Of a stretch of 64,000 bases of DNA, positions 24,386 through 32,766 are shown one piece after another. The first letter of the stretch is position 1. Each line of letters starts with the position of its first letter. Under the pieces are notes generated by a model, which was not told the origin of the DNA, searched no databases, and was given only the letters and a program-made list of their open reading frames with translations. This stretch comes from Pseudomonadota bacterium (GTDB lineage Bacteria > Pseudomonadota > Alphaproteobacteria > Rhizobiales > Devosiaceae). The position numbers were made by a program, and so were the translations under genes. Location: positions 124,001-188,000 of the forward strand of contig JAEWBN010000020.1 of assembly GCA_023391095.1 (NCBI GenBank). Direction: 5' to 3'.

Positions 24386-25584
24386 TGACCATCGCTGCCG
24401 ACACCAACGACATGCCGACAACGACGAGCTACCGGCCGAGCCTGCGGTCCAAGATTAGTCTAGGGCGGATTGCCACCCATCTGGCGCTGCTGTTTCTTGT
24501 AGTGATCTGGACTCTGCCGACGGCGGGTCTGCTGATCTCCTCGCTGCGCGACAAGGACCAGCTGGCTGTTTCGGGCTGGTGGACCGCGCTCACCACGTCG
24601 CAGTCGCTGGAAGTGAGCCGCATCGGTACCGCGGATGCCCAGGTGGAGGAGGGTGGCCAGTTCTTTATTCGCGGCGACCTGCTCGATGGGGCCGGCAACA
24701 AGACGCTTTCCGCCTTTGGGCTTTCCAACAATGCGCCGGCCGAAACGCCTGCGGGCGGCTCGATGCCGATGAATGACGGCGGCACCATTACGGTGCAGGC
24801 CGACGGGACATTCGAATGGGTATCGCCCACCGAGTTTACCCATACGCGCGGGCCGCGCGTGTTCTACATGGCCGAGATCGCGCCGCGCTTCACCCTCGAC
24901 AATTACTACGAGGTGCTGACGGCCAATGGCGTGTGGCGGAGCTTCGTCAATTCCTTCACGGTGACCATTCCGGCCACCATCATACCCATCCTGATCGCGG
25001 CCTTTGCGGCCTATGCTTTGGCCTGGATGCGGTTTCCGTTCCGCGGGCTGATCGTGGCCATCGTGGTGGGCCTGCTGGTCGTGCCGCTGCAGATGTCGCT
25101 CATTCCGCTGCTGACGCTCTATAACCAGATCGCCAGCGCTTTCGGAGCGGCTGACGGCAAGACCTATCAGGGCATATGGCTGGCGCACACGGCCTTCGGC
25201 CTGCCGCTCGCCATCTATCTCTTGCGCAACTACATGGCCGGCCTGCCCAAGGAAATCATGGAATCGGCGCGCATCGACGGGGCGTCGCATTTCAAGATCT
25301 TCACCTCCATGGTGCTGCCCCTGAGCTTTCCGGCCCTGGCCTCGTTCTCGATCTTCCAGTTCCTCTGGGTGTGGAACGACCTGCTCGTGGCCATGGTGTT
25401 CCTGGGGGCACAGCAGGACCGGCTGGTGCTGACGGGCAAGCTCGTGAGCCTGCTCGGATCGCGCGGCAATAACTGGGAAATTCTCACGGCCGGCGCCTTC
25501 ATCACCATCGTGGTGCCGCTGATCGTGTTCTTTGCATTGCAACGCTATTTCGTGCGCGGCCTGTTGGCCGGGTCGGTCAAATAA
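24385..25584 (+). CDS. aglG: Alpha-glucoside ABC transporter permease AglG with large periplasmic insertion
   Basis: A 399-residue MalG-type permease. The first transmembrane helix is at about residues 31-53. A polar segment of about 100 residues (about 65-165) follows, rich in Gly, Asp and Thr (for example DGGTITVQADGTFEWV), then the five remaining helices and the EAA loop KEIMESARIDGASHFKIF. Ordinary MalG proteins are about 280 residues; the extra loop is on the periplasmic side. A similar length is known for rhizobial AglG. Its start at 24385 overlaps the aglF stop. Confidence 0.86.
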   Translation: MTIAADTNDMPTTTSYRPSLRSKISLGRIATHLALLFLVVIWTLPTAGLLISSLRDKDQLAVSGWWTALTTSQSLEVSRIGTADAQVEEGGQFFIRGDLLDGAGNKTLSAFGLSNNAPAETPAGGSMPMNDGGTITVQADGTFEWVSPTEFTHTRGPRVFYMAEIAPRFTLDNYYEVLTANGVWRSFVNSFTVTIPATIIPILIAAFAAYALAWMRFPFRGLIVAIVVGLLVVPLQMSLIPLLTLYNQIASAFGAADGKTYQGIWLAHTAFGLPLAIYLLRNYMAGLPKEIMESARIDGASHFKIFTSMVLPLSFPALASFSIFQFLWVWNDLLVAMVFLGAQQDRLVLTGKLVSLLGSRGNNWEILTAGAFITIVVPLIVFFALQRYFVRGLLAGSVK

Positions 25585-25641
25585 CAAGGGTGGGTCCTGT
25601 GCCCGCCCGGTGGGCGGGAAAGCAGGAACGAGGAGCAGAAC

Positions 25642-26652
25642 GTGTCAAACCTGAAGCTTACCGGCGTCAACAAGCGCTACGGCAGTGTGGAAGTTCTCAA
25701 GAACATCAACCTCGATATCCGTTCGGGCGAATTCATGGTGTTCGTCGGCCCGTCGGGCTGCGGGAAGTCCACGCTGCTGCGCTGCATTGCCGGGCTCGAG
25801 ACCATTTCCGACGGGACGCTTGAGATCGACGGGGAAGTGGTCAATGACCGCGCGCCGTCCAAGCGTGGCATTGCCATGGTGTTCCAGTCCTATGCGCTCT
25901 ATCCGCATATGAACGTGTTCGACAACATGGCCTATGCGCTTAAGATTGCCGGCACCTCCAAGGACGAGATCAAGCGCAAGGTGGAAGCGGCAGCCGAGCA
26001 GCTGCAGCTCACCCAGTACCTCAATCGCCTGCCGGGCCAGCTTTCGGGCGGGCAGCGGCAGCGCGTCGCCATCGGTCGCGCCATCGTCCGCGACCCCAAG
26101 GTGTTCCTGTTCGACGAGCCCTTGTCCAATCTCGACGCGGCGCTGCGCGTCGCGACCCGGTTGCAGATCGCCAAGCTCCATCACTCGATGGAAAAGTCGA
26201 CCATGATCTACGTGACCCACGACCAGGTGGAAGCCATGACGCTGGCCGACCGGATCGTGGTGCTGGGGGCGGGCAGGATCGAGCAGGTGGGCACGCCCAT
26301 GGAGCTATACGAGCAGCCGCAGTCGCTGTTCGTCGCGGGGTTCATCGGCTCGCCCAAGATGAATTTCATGACCGGCGCCCATGCCGGGGCCTTCCAGGCC
26401 GAAACGGTGGGCGTGCGCCCCGAGCATCTCGAAGTGGTAGATGGGGCAGGGACCTGGCAGGGCACCGTCGTGCACAACGAAAACCTGGGCGCGGACAATT
26501 ACGTGTTTGTCGATATCGGGCTTGAAGAACCCATCGTGGTGCGCGCTCCGGGGGGAACGCCTTTCCCGGTCGGGCATTCGGTTTCGGTGTCGCCGCAGCC
26601 GGGCCGCGTCTACCGGTTCGACAAGGATGGCAAGCCCTTGAAGGCGGGATGA
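25642..26652 (+). CDS. aglK: Alpha-glucoside ABC transporter ATP-binding protein AglK
   Basis: A 336-residue CUT1 ATPase. Walker A GPSGCGKST is at about residues 37-45, the Q loop in MVFQSYALYPHM, signature LSGGQRQR, Walker B VFLFDEPLSNLD, and the H loop in YVTHDQVEA. A C-terminal regulatory OB-type domain starts near 240 (VGVRPEHLEVVDG). It lacks about 25 residues compared with MalK, as usual for this branch. The start is GTG at 25642 with GAGGAG upstream. It powers AglEFG. Confidence 0.86.
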   Translation: MSNLKLTGVNKRYGSVEVLKNINLDIRSGEFMVFVGPSGCGKSTLLRCIAGLETISDGTLEIDGEVVNDRAPSKRGIAMVFQSYALYPHMNVFDNMAYALKIAGTSKDEIKRKVEAAAEQLQLTQYLNRLPGQLSGGQRQRVAIGRAIVRDPKVFLFDEPLSNLDAALRVATRLQIAKLHHSMEKSTMIYVTHDQVEAMTLADRIVVLGAGRIEQVGTPMELYEQPQSLFVAGFIGSPKMNFMTGAHAGAFQAETVGVRPEHLEVVDGAGTWQGTVVHNENLGADNYVFVDIGLEEPIVVRAPGGTPFPVGHSVSVSPQPGRVYRFDKDGKPLKAG

Positions 26653-26733
26653 CCGCCTGACCATAAAATCGGCACGGTAGTGGTTTCTTCTCGTGCCCAA
26701 GCGGGGCTTGCTGGCCCCGGACATTATCGATTT

Positions 26734-26758
26734 CCGGCCGGCTTTGCCGGCCGGTTTT
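26734..26758 (+). terminator. Stem-loop between aglK and thuA
   Basis: CCGGCCGGC (26734-26742), TTT and GCCGGCCGG (26746-26754) form a 9-bp stem followed by TTTT. The U tract is short, and the thuA start is 23 bp downstream. It looks like a partial terminator or attenuator that lowers thuAB relative to the transporter. Confidence 0.65.
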
Positions 26759-26780
26759 GCATGAGACGAAGGAGTTTTCC

Positions 26781-27569
26781 ATGCCGATCCGTACCCTGAT
26801 CTGGGGCGAAAACGTGCACGAGCAGAAGAACAAGGTTGTGGCGGCCAATTACCCCAATGGCATGCACAACCAGATTGCCAAGCTTCTGGCATCCGACCCC
26901 AATTTCGAGGTCAAGACCACGACGCTCCAGGAGCCCGAGCACGGCTGCACCGAAGAAGCGCTGGCCAATACCGACGTGCTGCTGTGGTGGGGCCACCAGG
27001 CCCATGACAAGGTCGATGATGCGGTGGTCAAGCGCATCCAGGAACATGTCTGGCAGGGCATGGGCCTGATCGTGCTTCATTCGGGCCACCACTCCAAAAT
27101 CTTCCGCAGCCTGCTCGGGTCGCCGGCAAACCTGCATTGGCGCGAGGCGGGCGAGCGCGAGCGCATTTGGGTCGTCAATCCCGGCCATCCCATTGCCAAG
27201 GGCCTGCCGCCCTATTTCGAGCTCGAAATGGAAGAGATGTATGGCGAACCCTTCACGGTTCCCGAGCCGCTCGAAACGGTGTTCATCTCCTGGTTCCAGG
27301 GCGGCGAAGTGTTTCGCTCGGGCCTCACCTACCGCCGCGGCGCGGGGAATATCTTCTACTTCCGTCCCGGCCACGAAACCTATCCGACCTACCATGACGA
27401 GACGGTCGGCCAGGTGCTGCGCAATGCGGTCAACTGGGCCTATAACGGGGAGCGCTATGCGCAGCTGATGAAGGCCCCCAATACGCCCACCGCCGAGGCA
27501 CCGGAAAAGATCGAGGAGCGCGGGCCCAAGCTCTCGGCTGCCGATCATGCGGGTGAAGTGAAGGAATAA
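26781..27569 (+). CDS. thuA: ThuA trehalose utilization protein
   Basis: A 262-residue ThuA-domain protein with a glutamine-amidotransferase-like fold: DVLLWWGHQAHDKVDD, GLIVLHSGHHSKIFRSLLG and a C-terminal FRPGHETYPTYHDETV. In Sinorhizobium meliloti ThuA works with ThuB in converting trehalose and related disaccharides to 3-keto forms. The start at 26781 is set by AAGGAG; in-frame codons upstream are ignored. It follows aglK and precedes thuB, so the transporter and catabolic genes form one locus. Confidence 0.86.
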   Translation: MPIRTLIWGENVHEQKNKVVAANYPNGMHNQIAKLLASDPNFEVKTTTLQEPEHGCTEEALANTDVLLWWGHQAHDKVDDAVVKRIQEHVWQGMGLIVLHSGHHSKIFRSLLGSPANLHWREAGERERIWVVNPGHPIAKGLPPYFELEMEEMYGEPFTVPEPLETVFISWFQGGEVFRSGLTYRRGAGNIFYFRPGHETYPTYHDETVGQVLRNAVNWAYNGERYAQLMKAPNTPTAEAPEKIEERGPKLSAADHAGEVKE

Positions 27570-27644
27570 TCGTTCCGGCTCCGGCGTTGTTGTCCGGCGC
27601 GGCCGGGCAATCCATCCTCGCGGGAACGCCAATGTGTCGCATGG

Positions 27645-27667
27645 ATCACCCGGTCAAGCCGGGTGAT
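27645..27667. repeat. Short palindromic intergenic repeat
   Basis: ATCACCCGG (27645-27653), TCAAG and CCGGGTGAT (27659-27667) form a perfect 9-bp hairpin in the thuA-thuB gap. It is preceded by ATGG and followed by GACA. From memory this is a common short repeat in Hyphomicrobiales genomes. I see no second copy in this window. Confidence 0.5.
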
Positions 27668-27739
27668 GACAGCGCGGCAGGTACGGTGCGCCAATGGTGT
27701 AACGAACAATCAAGCGGGCTGCGGCCCAAGGATAAAGAT

Positions 27740-28783
27740 ATGCGGATCCTCATTCTGGGAACCGGCGGCATGGCCAATACGCATGCCAAGAATTTTGCTG
27801 CGATCGAGGGCGTGACCCTGGCCGGTGGCGTGGACGTGGATCCGGCGCGGGTGGAAGCCTTTTGCGCCACGCACGGGATCGAGCGGGGCTTTGGTTCGCT
27901 CGATGCGGCGCTGGCCTGGGGCGAGTTCGACGCGGTGGCCAATGTGACGCCCGACAGCGTCCACTATCCCACCACCATGGCGGCGCTGGCCGGCGGCAAG
28001 CATGTGTTCTGCGAGAAGCCGCTGGCGACGGACCATGCGCGCGCGCTGGAAATGACCGAGGCCGCCGAGCGGCTGGGGCTGGTCAACATGGTCAACCTCA
28101 CCTATCGCAACGTGGCGCAGTTGCAAAAGGCGCGCGAAATCGTGCAGTCCGGCGCGGTCGGCACGGTCAAGCATTTCGAGGCCAGCTACCTCCAGAGCTG
28201 GTTGGTCTCCAAGGCCTGGGGCGACTGGCGCACCGAAAGCCAGTGGCTGTGGCGGCTCAGCAAGAAGCACGGCTCCAACGGCGTGCTCGGCGATATCGGC
28301 GTCCATATCCTGGACTTTGCGGCGTATGGCGCGGGCAGCGACTTTTCCAAGGTGTTCTGCCGGCTCGAGACGTTCGAGAAGGCGCCGGGCAATGCCATCG
28401 GGGAATATGACCTCGACGCCAATGACAGCTTTGCCATGACGGCGCAGCTGGAAAACGGGGCGCTGGGCGTGGTGCATGCGAGCCGCTGGGCGACCGGGCA
28501 TTTCAACGAGCTGCGCCTGCGCGTCTATGGCGAAAAGGGGTCGGTGGAAGTGCAGCACCGGCATGACTGGTCCAAGCTTTTGACGTGCCTCGGCGACGAT
28601 GCCGAAACCGGCACCTGGACCGAAGTGGATGTGCCGCCGGTGCCCACCAATTACGAGCGGTTCGTTGAAGCCGTTCGCATGGGCAAGAATCTCGAGCCCA
28701 GCTTCCGCCACGCGACCAATATCCAGAAGGTGCTGGACCTGGCGACGGTGACAGACCGGGACCGCAGCGAACACCGGGTCTAG
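27740..28783 (+). CDS. thuB: ThuB disaccharide 3-dehydrogenase (Gfo/Idh/MocA family)
   Basis: A 347-residue NAD(P)-dependent oxidoreductase. The Rossmann motif is MRILILGTGGMANTHAKNF (residues 1-19), the family signature GKHVFCEKPLATD lies near 90, and the substrate domain contains LGDIGVHILDFAAYG with the conserved Asp and His. The start at 27740 is chosen from AAGGATAAAG just upstream and the Rossmann start. ThuB oxidises the 3-hydroxyl of trehalose and similar disaccharides. It is the last gene of the aglEFGK-thuAB locus; a terminator follows. Confidence 0.86.
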   Translation: MRILILGTGGMANTHAKNFAAIEGVTLAGGVDVDPARVEAFCATHGIERGFGSLDAALAWGEFDAVANVTPDSVHYPTTMAALAGGKHVFCEKPLATDHARALEMTEAAERLGLVNMVNLTYRNVAQLQKAREIVQSGAVGTVKHFEASYLQSWLVSKAWGDWRTESQWLWRLSKKHGSNGVLGDIGVHILDFAAYGAGSDFSKVFCRLETFEKAPGNAIGEYDLDANDSFAMTAQLENGALGVVHASRWATGHFNELRLRVYGEKGSVEVQHRHDWSKLLTCLGDDAETGTWTEVDVPPVPTNYERFVEAVRMGKNLEPSFRHATNIQKVLDLATVTDRDRSEHRV

Positions 28784-28798
28784 CGCCCGGCACAGAAG

Positions 28799-28827
28799 GG
28801 CCCGCCCTGGCGGGCCTTTGCTTTTTT
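28799..28827 (+). terminator. Intrinsic terminator after thuB
   Basis: GGCCCGCC (28799-28806), CT and GGCGGGCC (28809-28816) followed by TTTGCTTTTTT, 16 bp after the thuB stop. Confidence 0.85.
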
Positions 28828-28891
28828 CTGGGCGCGGCAATGTGATCGCGGCGTGATGGAACCGGCGGGCTGCTGCCAGGGTTCAGCGCTC

Positions 28892-29260
28892 ATGAGCACA
28901 CGAGTAGACCGTCCGCGTAGTTTTCTGGTTGTCGATGACGAACCCCTGGTCCGGCTGGACATGGCCGAGCTGATCCGCGAGCACGGCTTTGAAGCCTGGG
29001 AGGCGGGTAGCACCGCCGAGGCGCTGGGCATCCTCGAACGCTCGGGCGATGCCTTTGTGGGGCTGATCACCGACGTCAACATGCCGGGGACGCGCAGCGG
29101 CGTAGTGCTGGCCAATCATGTGCGCGTGATCTGGCCGCATATCCGGATCATCGTGGTTTCAGGCGGGCGCAAGCCCTTTGCCGGCGAATTGCCCGACGAC
29201 ACCGCATTCATACACAAGCCCTGGCGGCCCGAGCAGATCGTCATGGCCCTCGGGGCGTAA
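28892..29260 (+). CDS. Single-domain response regulator (CheY-like)
   Basis: A 122-residue receiver domain and nothing else. The acidic pocket is FLVVDDEPLV, the phosphoacceptor Asp is in LITDVNMPG, and the conserved Lys is in FIHKPWRP. The start at 28892 gives the usual family N terminus; in-frame ATG and GTG codons at 28856 and 28853 are possible. No kinase is adjacent. Single-domain regulators of this type take part in several alphaproteobacterial stress phosphorelays, but the partner here is unknown. A GGAAC-N17-GGTT sequence overlaps its start and is one base off the EcfG consensus. Confidence 0.8.
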   Translation: MSTRVDRPRSFLVVDDEPLVRLDMAELIREHGFEAWEAGSTAEALGILERSGDAFVGLITDVNMPGTRSGVVLANHVRVIWPHIRIIVVSGGRKPFAGELPDDTAFIHKPWRPEQIVMALGA

Positions 29261-29262
29261 AA

Positions 29263-29286
29263 AAAGGGCGCCGCGGGGCGCCCTTT
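29263..29286. terminator. Bidirectional terminator between response regulator and 5'-nucleotidase
   Basis: AAAGGGCGCC (29263-29272), GCGG and GGCGCCCTTT (29277-29286) form a 10-bp stem flanked by A and T runs, between convergent genes. Confidence 0.85.
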
Positions 29287-29306
29287 CGTTCGTTGGTGCT
29301 GGATGA

Positions 29307-30908
29307 TCAATCCAGCACGGTGATGCGGCCATCGGTATAGGGCGTGTATTCACCGCCGAGCTTGGCGATGTAGTCAGCCACGACCTGTTCCAGCGGCGGG
29401 CCGAAATCGTAGGGGTTCTCGCCCTCGGCAAAGGTGCCGTAGCCGTCGCCGCCACCGCGCACATAGTTGTTGGTGACGATGGTGTAGGTGGCGTCCTCGT
29501 CGATCGGCACCCAGCTGTCGCCTTCGCCCTTGACCATGACGTCGCTGACGCGCTCGCCGGCCGGCTGGGAAAGGGTATAGCTGTATTTAAGGCCGGCGAC
29601 CTGGGCAAAGCGACCGGCGCCGTTCTCGATATCGCTGACGCCGTTTTCGAGCGCCTCGATCACGTCGGCACCTGATATCTGCACGGTGGCGAGGGTGTTG
29701 GAGAAGGGCAGCACGGTCAGCACATCGCCGACGGTGATTTCGCCGGCGTCGATGGAGGCGCGGATGCCGCCGCCATTCTGGAAGGCGATGGTGGCGCCCT
29801 GATCGGCGACGCGATCCAGGATGGCGTCGGCCAGGAGATTGCCCATGGAGCATTCCTGCACGCGGCAGACTTCGCGGGCACCTTCGAGCTTGTCGGTGGC
29901 GGTGCCGATGACGGTGCTGGTCAGCTCCTCTATGGGGCCAAGCAGCTCTTCGAGCTGGCCCTTGAAGTCCTCGTTGGCGGCGACGGAGGCGTCGATCAGG
30001 AAGGGCTGGCCCTCGGCGCTGATGACATTGCCCTCGTCGTCCCAGGTGATGGCGATGTCGCCCAGATATTTGCCGTACTGATTGGCCTGGACGACGGGCA
30101 CTTCGACGCCATCGGGATTGGTGACCATGGTGGGGTAGGGGCCGGCGGCGCCTTCCATGTCGCCCAGGAGGGAATGGCTGTGGCCGCCCACGATGACGTC
30201 GACCAGCGGCAGGGCTGCGGCGACTTCGAGGTCGACCCTGTAGCCGATATGGCTCAACAGGATGATCTTGTTCACCCCGGCTGCGTCCAGCGCTTCGGAA
30301 GCGCCCCGCACATACTGGATGACATCGTGAAATTCGATGTCGCCGGTGGAGGCGATTTCGGGCGTGTCCTCGGTAGTGGCGCCGATGATGCCGATCTTCT
30401 CGCCGCCGATCTCGACCACGATGGAGCCCTTGATCTTGCCGGCGAGGCTCGGGTCGCGGGTCACGTCGAAATTGCCGCCGATGATGGGGAATTCGGCCGC
30501 TTCGATGAAGCGCATGAACTCCTCGGGGCCGTCGTCGAACTCGTGGTTGCCTGTCGCGACCACGTCAAAGCCCATCTGGTTGAAGAAGTCGGAGACGACC
30601 TTGGACTTGTAGGTGGTGTAGTAGAGCGAGCCCTGGAAATTGTCGCCGGCCGAAAGGAGGATAGAATTGCCATCTTCATATTTGGCGCGGGTGTCGTCGA
30701 TGATAGTCTTGAGGCGGGCAATGCCGCCGAAACATTCTCCGGCGGCGTCGGTTTCCGCGTCACAATTGGAATCGGTCCCGGTGATCGGGTCAAAGCGCGA
30801 GTGGAAGTCGTTGATATGCAGGATGTTGAGCGTAAACTCAGCATATGCCGCACCGGAGAAGCCGGCACAGAGCGTAAGCGCGGTGGCGCCCAGCAGTATT
30901 TTCTTCAT
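29307..30908 (-). CDS. Periplasmic bifunctional UDP-sugar hydrolase / 5'-nucleotidase family phosphatase
   Basis: A 533-residue UshA-like protein with a Sec signal peptide (MKKILLGATALTLCAGFSGA, cleavage after AYA). The metallophosphatase domain has metal ligands in HINDFHSRFD, GDNFQG, GNHEFDDGP and GGHSHS. The C-terminal 5'-nucleotidase substrate domain has QNGGGIRASI and NNYVRGGGDGYG. The start at 30908 follows AACAGGG. It releases phosphate from extracellular nucleotides and so may feed purines to the island downstream, though that is inference. It is divergent from a ThuA-like gene. Confidence 0.86.
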   Translation of the reverse strand: MKKILLGATALTLCAGFSGAAYAEFTLNILHINDFHSRFDPITGTDSNCDAETDAAGECFGGIARLKTIIDDTRAKYEDGNSILLSAGDNFQGSLYYTTYKSKVVSDFFNQMGFDVVATGNHEFDDGPEEFMRFIEAAEFPIIGGNFDVTRDPSLAGKIKGSIVVEIGGEKIGIIGATTEDTPEIASTGDIEFHDVIQYVRGASEALDAAGVNKIILLSHIGYRVDLEVAAALPLVDVIVGGHSHSLLGDMEGAAGPYPTMVTNPDGVEVPVVQANQYGKYLGDIAITWDDEGNVISAEGQPFLIDASVAANEDFKGQLEELLGPIEELTSTVIGTATDKLEGAREVCRVQECSMGNLLADAILDRVADQGATIAFQNGGGIRASIDAGEITVGDVLTVLPFSNTLATVQISGADVIEALENGVSDIENGAGRFAQVAGLKYSYTLSQPAGERVSDVMVKGEGDSWVPIDEDATYTIVTNNYVRGGGDGYGTFAEGENPYDFGPPLEQVVADYIAKLGGEYTPYTDGRITVLD

Positions 30909-31007
30909 CCCTGTTATCCCTTTGCTTTTTGCGTTCGACCGCAACCCCTGCCGGGACTAACCGGCATGCGCCTGCGTCACAGTTGAGTTAACCAGTTTAT
31001 TGTGACG

Positions 31008-31039
31008 GACGAAAGTGGACCGTTCGGTCAAATTTCGTC
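31008..31039. promoter_or_regulatory. Concentric 32-bp palindrome, TetR-type operator candidate
   Basis: The outer arms GACGAAA (31008-31014) and TTTCGTC (31033-31039) share their centre with the inner arms GACCG (31018-31022) and CGGTC (31025-31029). Thirteen of sixteen base pairs match across the whole 32 bp. It lies 100 bp from the 5'-nucleotidase start and 117 bp from the ThuA-like start. Nested symmetry of this size suits a TetR or similar dimer pair. No regulator gene is adjacent. Confidence 0.6.
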
Positions 31040-31155
31040 TTGTCTCAGGGGGAATTCAGGTGAGCTAGGTCTGATGAAAAGATGTGGGTCGGGGGGCTTT
31101 CAATAGTGAACCAGTCGGGTATTCTCCGCGCCGTTTTGATTTGCGGGGAATTGCC

Positions 31156-31809
31156 ATGCGCAGTGCTTTGATCGTTTACGGTGGCTGGGAAGGTCACGAC
31201 CCTGAAGAATGCGCGACCATCTATCGCCGCTGGCTGCATGAGGATGGCTTTTCGGTGCGCACGGCGACCGAAACCAGCGCCTTTGCCGATCCGTCCATTC
31301 ACGACCTGTCGCTGATCATCCCGATCTTCACCATGAGCAAGATCACCGGGGAAGAAGCCACCAACCTCACCAAGGCCGTCGAAGGCGGCGTGGGCCTGGC
31401 CGGGCACCACGGCGGCATGAGCGACGCGTTCCGGGATTCGGTGGACTACCAGTTCATGGTGGGCGGCCAGTGGGTGGCGCATCCGGGCAATATCATCGAC
31501 TACAGCGTCGATGTGACCAAGCCGGAAGACCCGATCATGGCCGGCATCCCGGCCTCGTTCCCCTACAAGTCCGAGCAGTACTACATGCATGTCGACCCCT
31601 CCAACGAGGTGCTGGCGACGACGACCTTTACCGGCGAGCATGCCTCCTGGATCGACGGCGTGGTGATGCCGGTGGTCTGGAAGCGCAAGCATGGCCAGGG
31701 CAAGGTGTTCCACATGACGCTGGGCCATGCCGCCAAGGAATTCGAAAATTCCAACATGGCGACCATCATGCGCCGCGGCATGAACTGGGCTGCCCGCGAC
31801 GCCGAATAG
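31156..31809 (+). CDS. ThuA-domain protein (second ThuA-like copy)
   Basis: A 217-residue protein of the ThuA/glutamine-amidotransferase-like fold (MRSALIVYGGWEGHDPEECA, LAGHHGGMSDAFRDSVDYQFMVGGQW, GKVFHMTLGHAAKEF). It is shorter than, and clearly distinct from, the trehalose thuA at 26.8 kb. Such proteins often sit with Gfo/Idh/MocA dehydrogenases in sugar loci, but none is adjacent here. The start at 31156 follows CGGGGAA. It is a probable carbohydrate-processing enzyme with unknown substrate. Confidence 0.8.
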   Translation: MRSALIVYGGWEGHDPEECATIYRRWLHEDGFSVRTATETSAFADPSIHDLSLIIPIFTMSKITGEEATNLTKAVEGGVGLAGHHGGMSDAFRDSVDYQFMVGGQWVAHPGNIIDYSVDVTKPEDPIMAGIPASFPYKSEQYYMHVDPSNEVLATTTFTGEHASWIDGVVMPVVWKRKHGQGKVFHMTLGHAAKEFENSNMATIMRRGMNWAARDAE

Positions 31810-31833
31810 GCCGGGCAAGGGCATTCGAGAACA

Positions 31834-31876
31834 TCGCGGCCGGTTTCAGCGCAAGGTGAATTGAAACCGGCCGCGA
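31834..31876. repeat. Perfect 15-bp inverted repeat
   Basis: TCGCGGCCGGTTTCA (31834-31848) and TGAAACCGGCCGCGA (31862-31876) are exact reverse complements with a 13-nt loop. They lie between the ThuA-like gene and the cytochrome b gene. There is no U tract. It is a possible Rho-assisted terminator, mRNA barrier or remnant repeat. Confidence 0.6.
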
Positions 31877-31911
31877 ATTAGCTTCGTATCTTGCCTTGTG
31901 GAGGGCGCAAG

Positions 31912-32766
31912 ATGAGCGAAGCGACTGACGGGCCATCGCGGCCCGCAAAGGGACCCCTGGTCTATCGCCAGTCAATCTGGACGCGACTTACCCACTGGAC
32001 CTGGGTCATCTGCCTGTTCTTCCTGCTCCTGTCGGGCCTGCAGATCTTCAACGCGCATCCCGCCCTTTACCTCGGCGAGCAGAGCGGGTTCGAATTCGAC
32101 AATGCGGTGCTGCGCATCGGGGCGGTGAACACGCCCGGGGGTCCGCGCGGGCGCACCGTCATCCTGGGACAGAGTTTCGATACGACCGGCGTCCTGGGCA
32201 TGAGCGGGCCCGAGGCCAGCCCCAGCTACACAGCCTTTCCGGGGGCCGTCACCATTCCGTCCTATCGCGACCTGGCGACCGGCCGTGTGGTGCATTTCTT
32301 TTTCGGATGGGTGCTGGTCGGCACGCTGTTTGTCTGGTTCCTCGCCAGCTTCATCAATGGGCATCTGCGGCGAGACATTGTTCCAAGGGGGCGTGACCTG
32401 GGCGGGGTGCCGCGCGATGCGCTCGACCATGCCCGCTTCCGGTTTCGGCATGGGCGCGCCTATGGGCCCCTGCAGAAGCTGAGCTATTTCACGGTCTTTT
32501 TCATCCTCTTCCCGCTGATCGTGCTGACCGGGCTGACCATGAGCCCGGGCATGGACGCGGCCTGGCCGTGGCTGCTCGACATCTTCGGCGGGCGGCAGAC
32601 GGCGCGGACCATCCACTTCGTGGTCATGGTGCTGCTGGTGCTGTTCTTCCTCGTGCATGTGGTGATGGTGGTGCTGGCCGGACCGATCAATGAAATGCGC
32701 TCGATGATCACCGGCTGGTATCGCACCAGTTCCGGCACACCGGCAGAAAAGGGAGACAGGCCATGA
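31912..32766 (+). CDS. Di-heme cytochrome b561-like membrane subunit
   Basis: A 284-residue membrane protein of the thiosulfate-reductase/Ni-hydrogenase cytochrome b family. Four hydrophobic helices carry histidines at the expected places: RLTHWTWVICLFF in helix 1, GRVVHFFFGWVLVG in helix 2, and IHFVVMVLLVLFFLVHVVMV with two His twelve residues apart in helix 4. A loop of about 75 residues follows helix 1 on the outer side. The start at 31912 has GGAGGG upstream. It overlaps the molybdopterin gene by four bases and should pass electrons between it and the quinone pool. Confidence 0.8.
   Translation: MSEATDGPSRPAKGPLVYRQSIWTRLTHWTWVICLFFLLLSGLQIFNAHPALYLGEQSGFEFDNAVLRIGAVNTPGGPRGRTVILGQSFDTTGVLGMSGPEASPSYTAFPGAVTIPSYRDLATGRVVHFFFGWVLVGTLFVWFLASFINGHLRRDIVPRGRDLGGVPRDALDHARFRFRHGRAYGPLQKLSYFTVFFILFPLIVLTGLTMSPGMDAAWPWLLDIFGGRQTARTIHFVVMVLLVLFFLVHVVMVVLAGPINEMRSMITGWYRTSSGTPAEKGDRP

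Noticed and set aside
28858..28883. GGAAC-N17-GGTT at the response regulator start as an EcfG promoter
   Set aside because: The -10 element has a mismatch in CGTT, and the start would fall almost on the ATG. Not listed as a promoter without transcript data.
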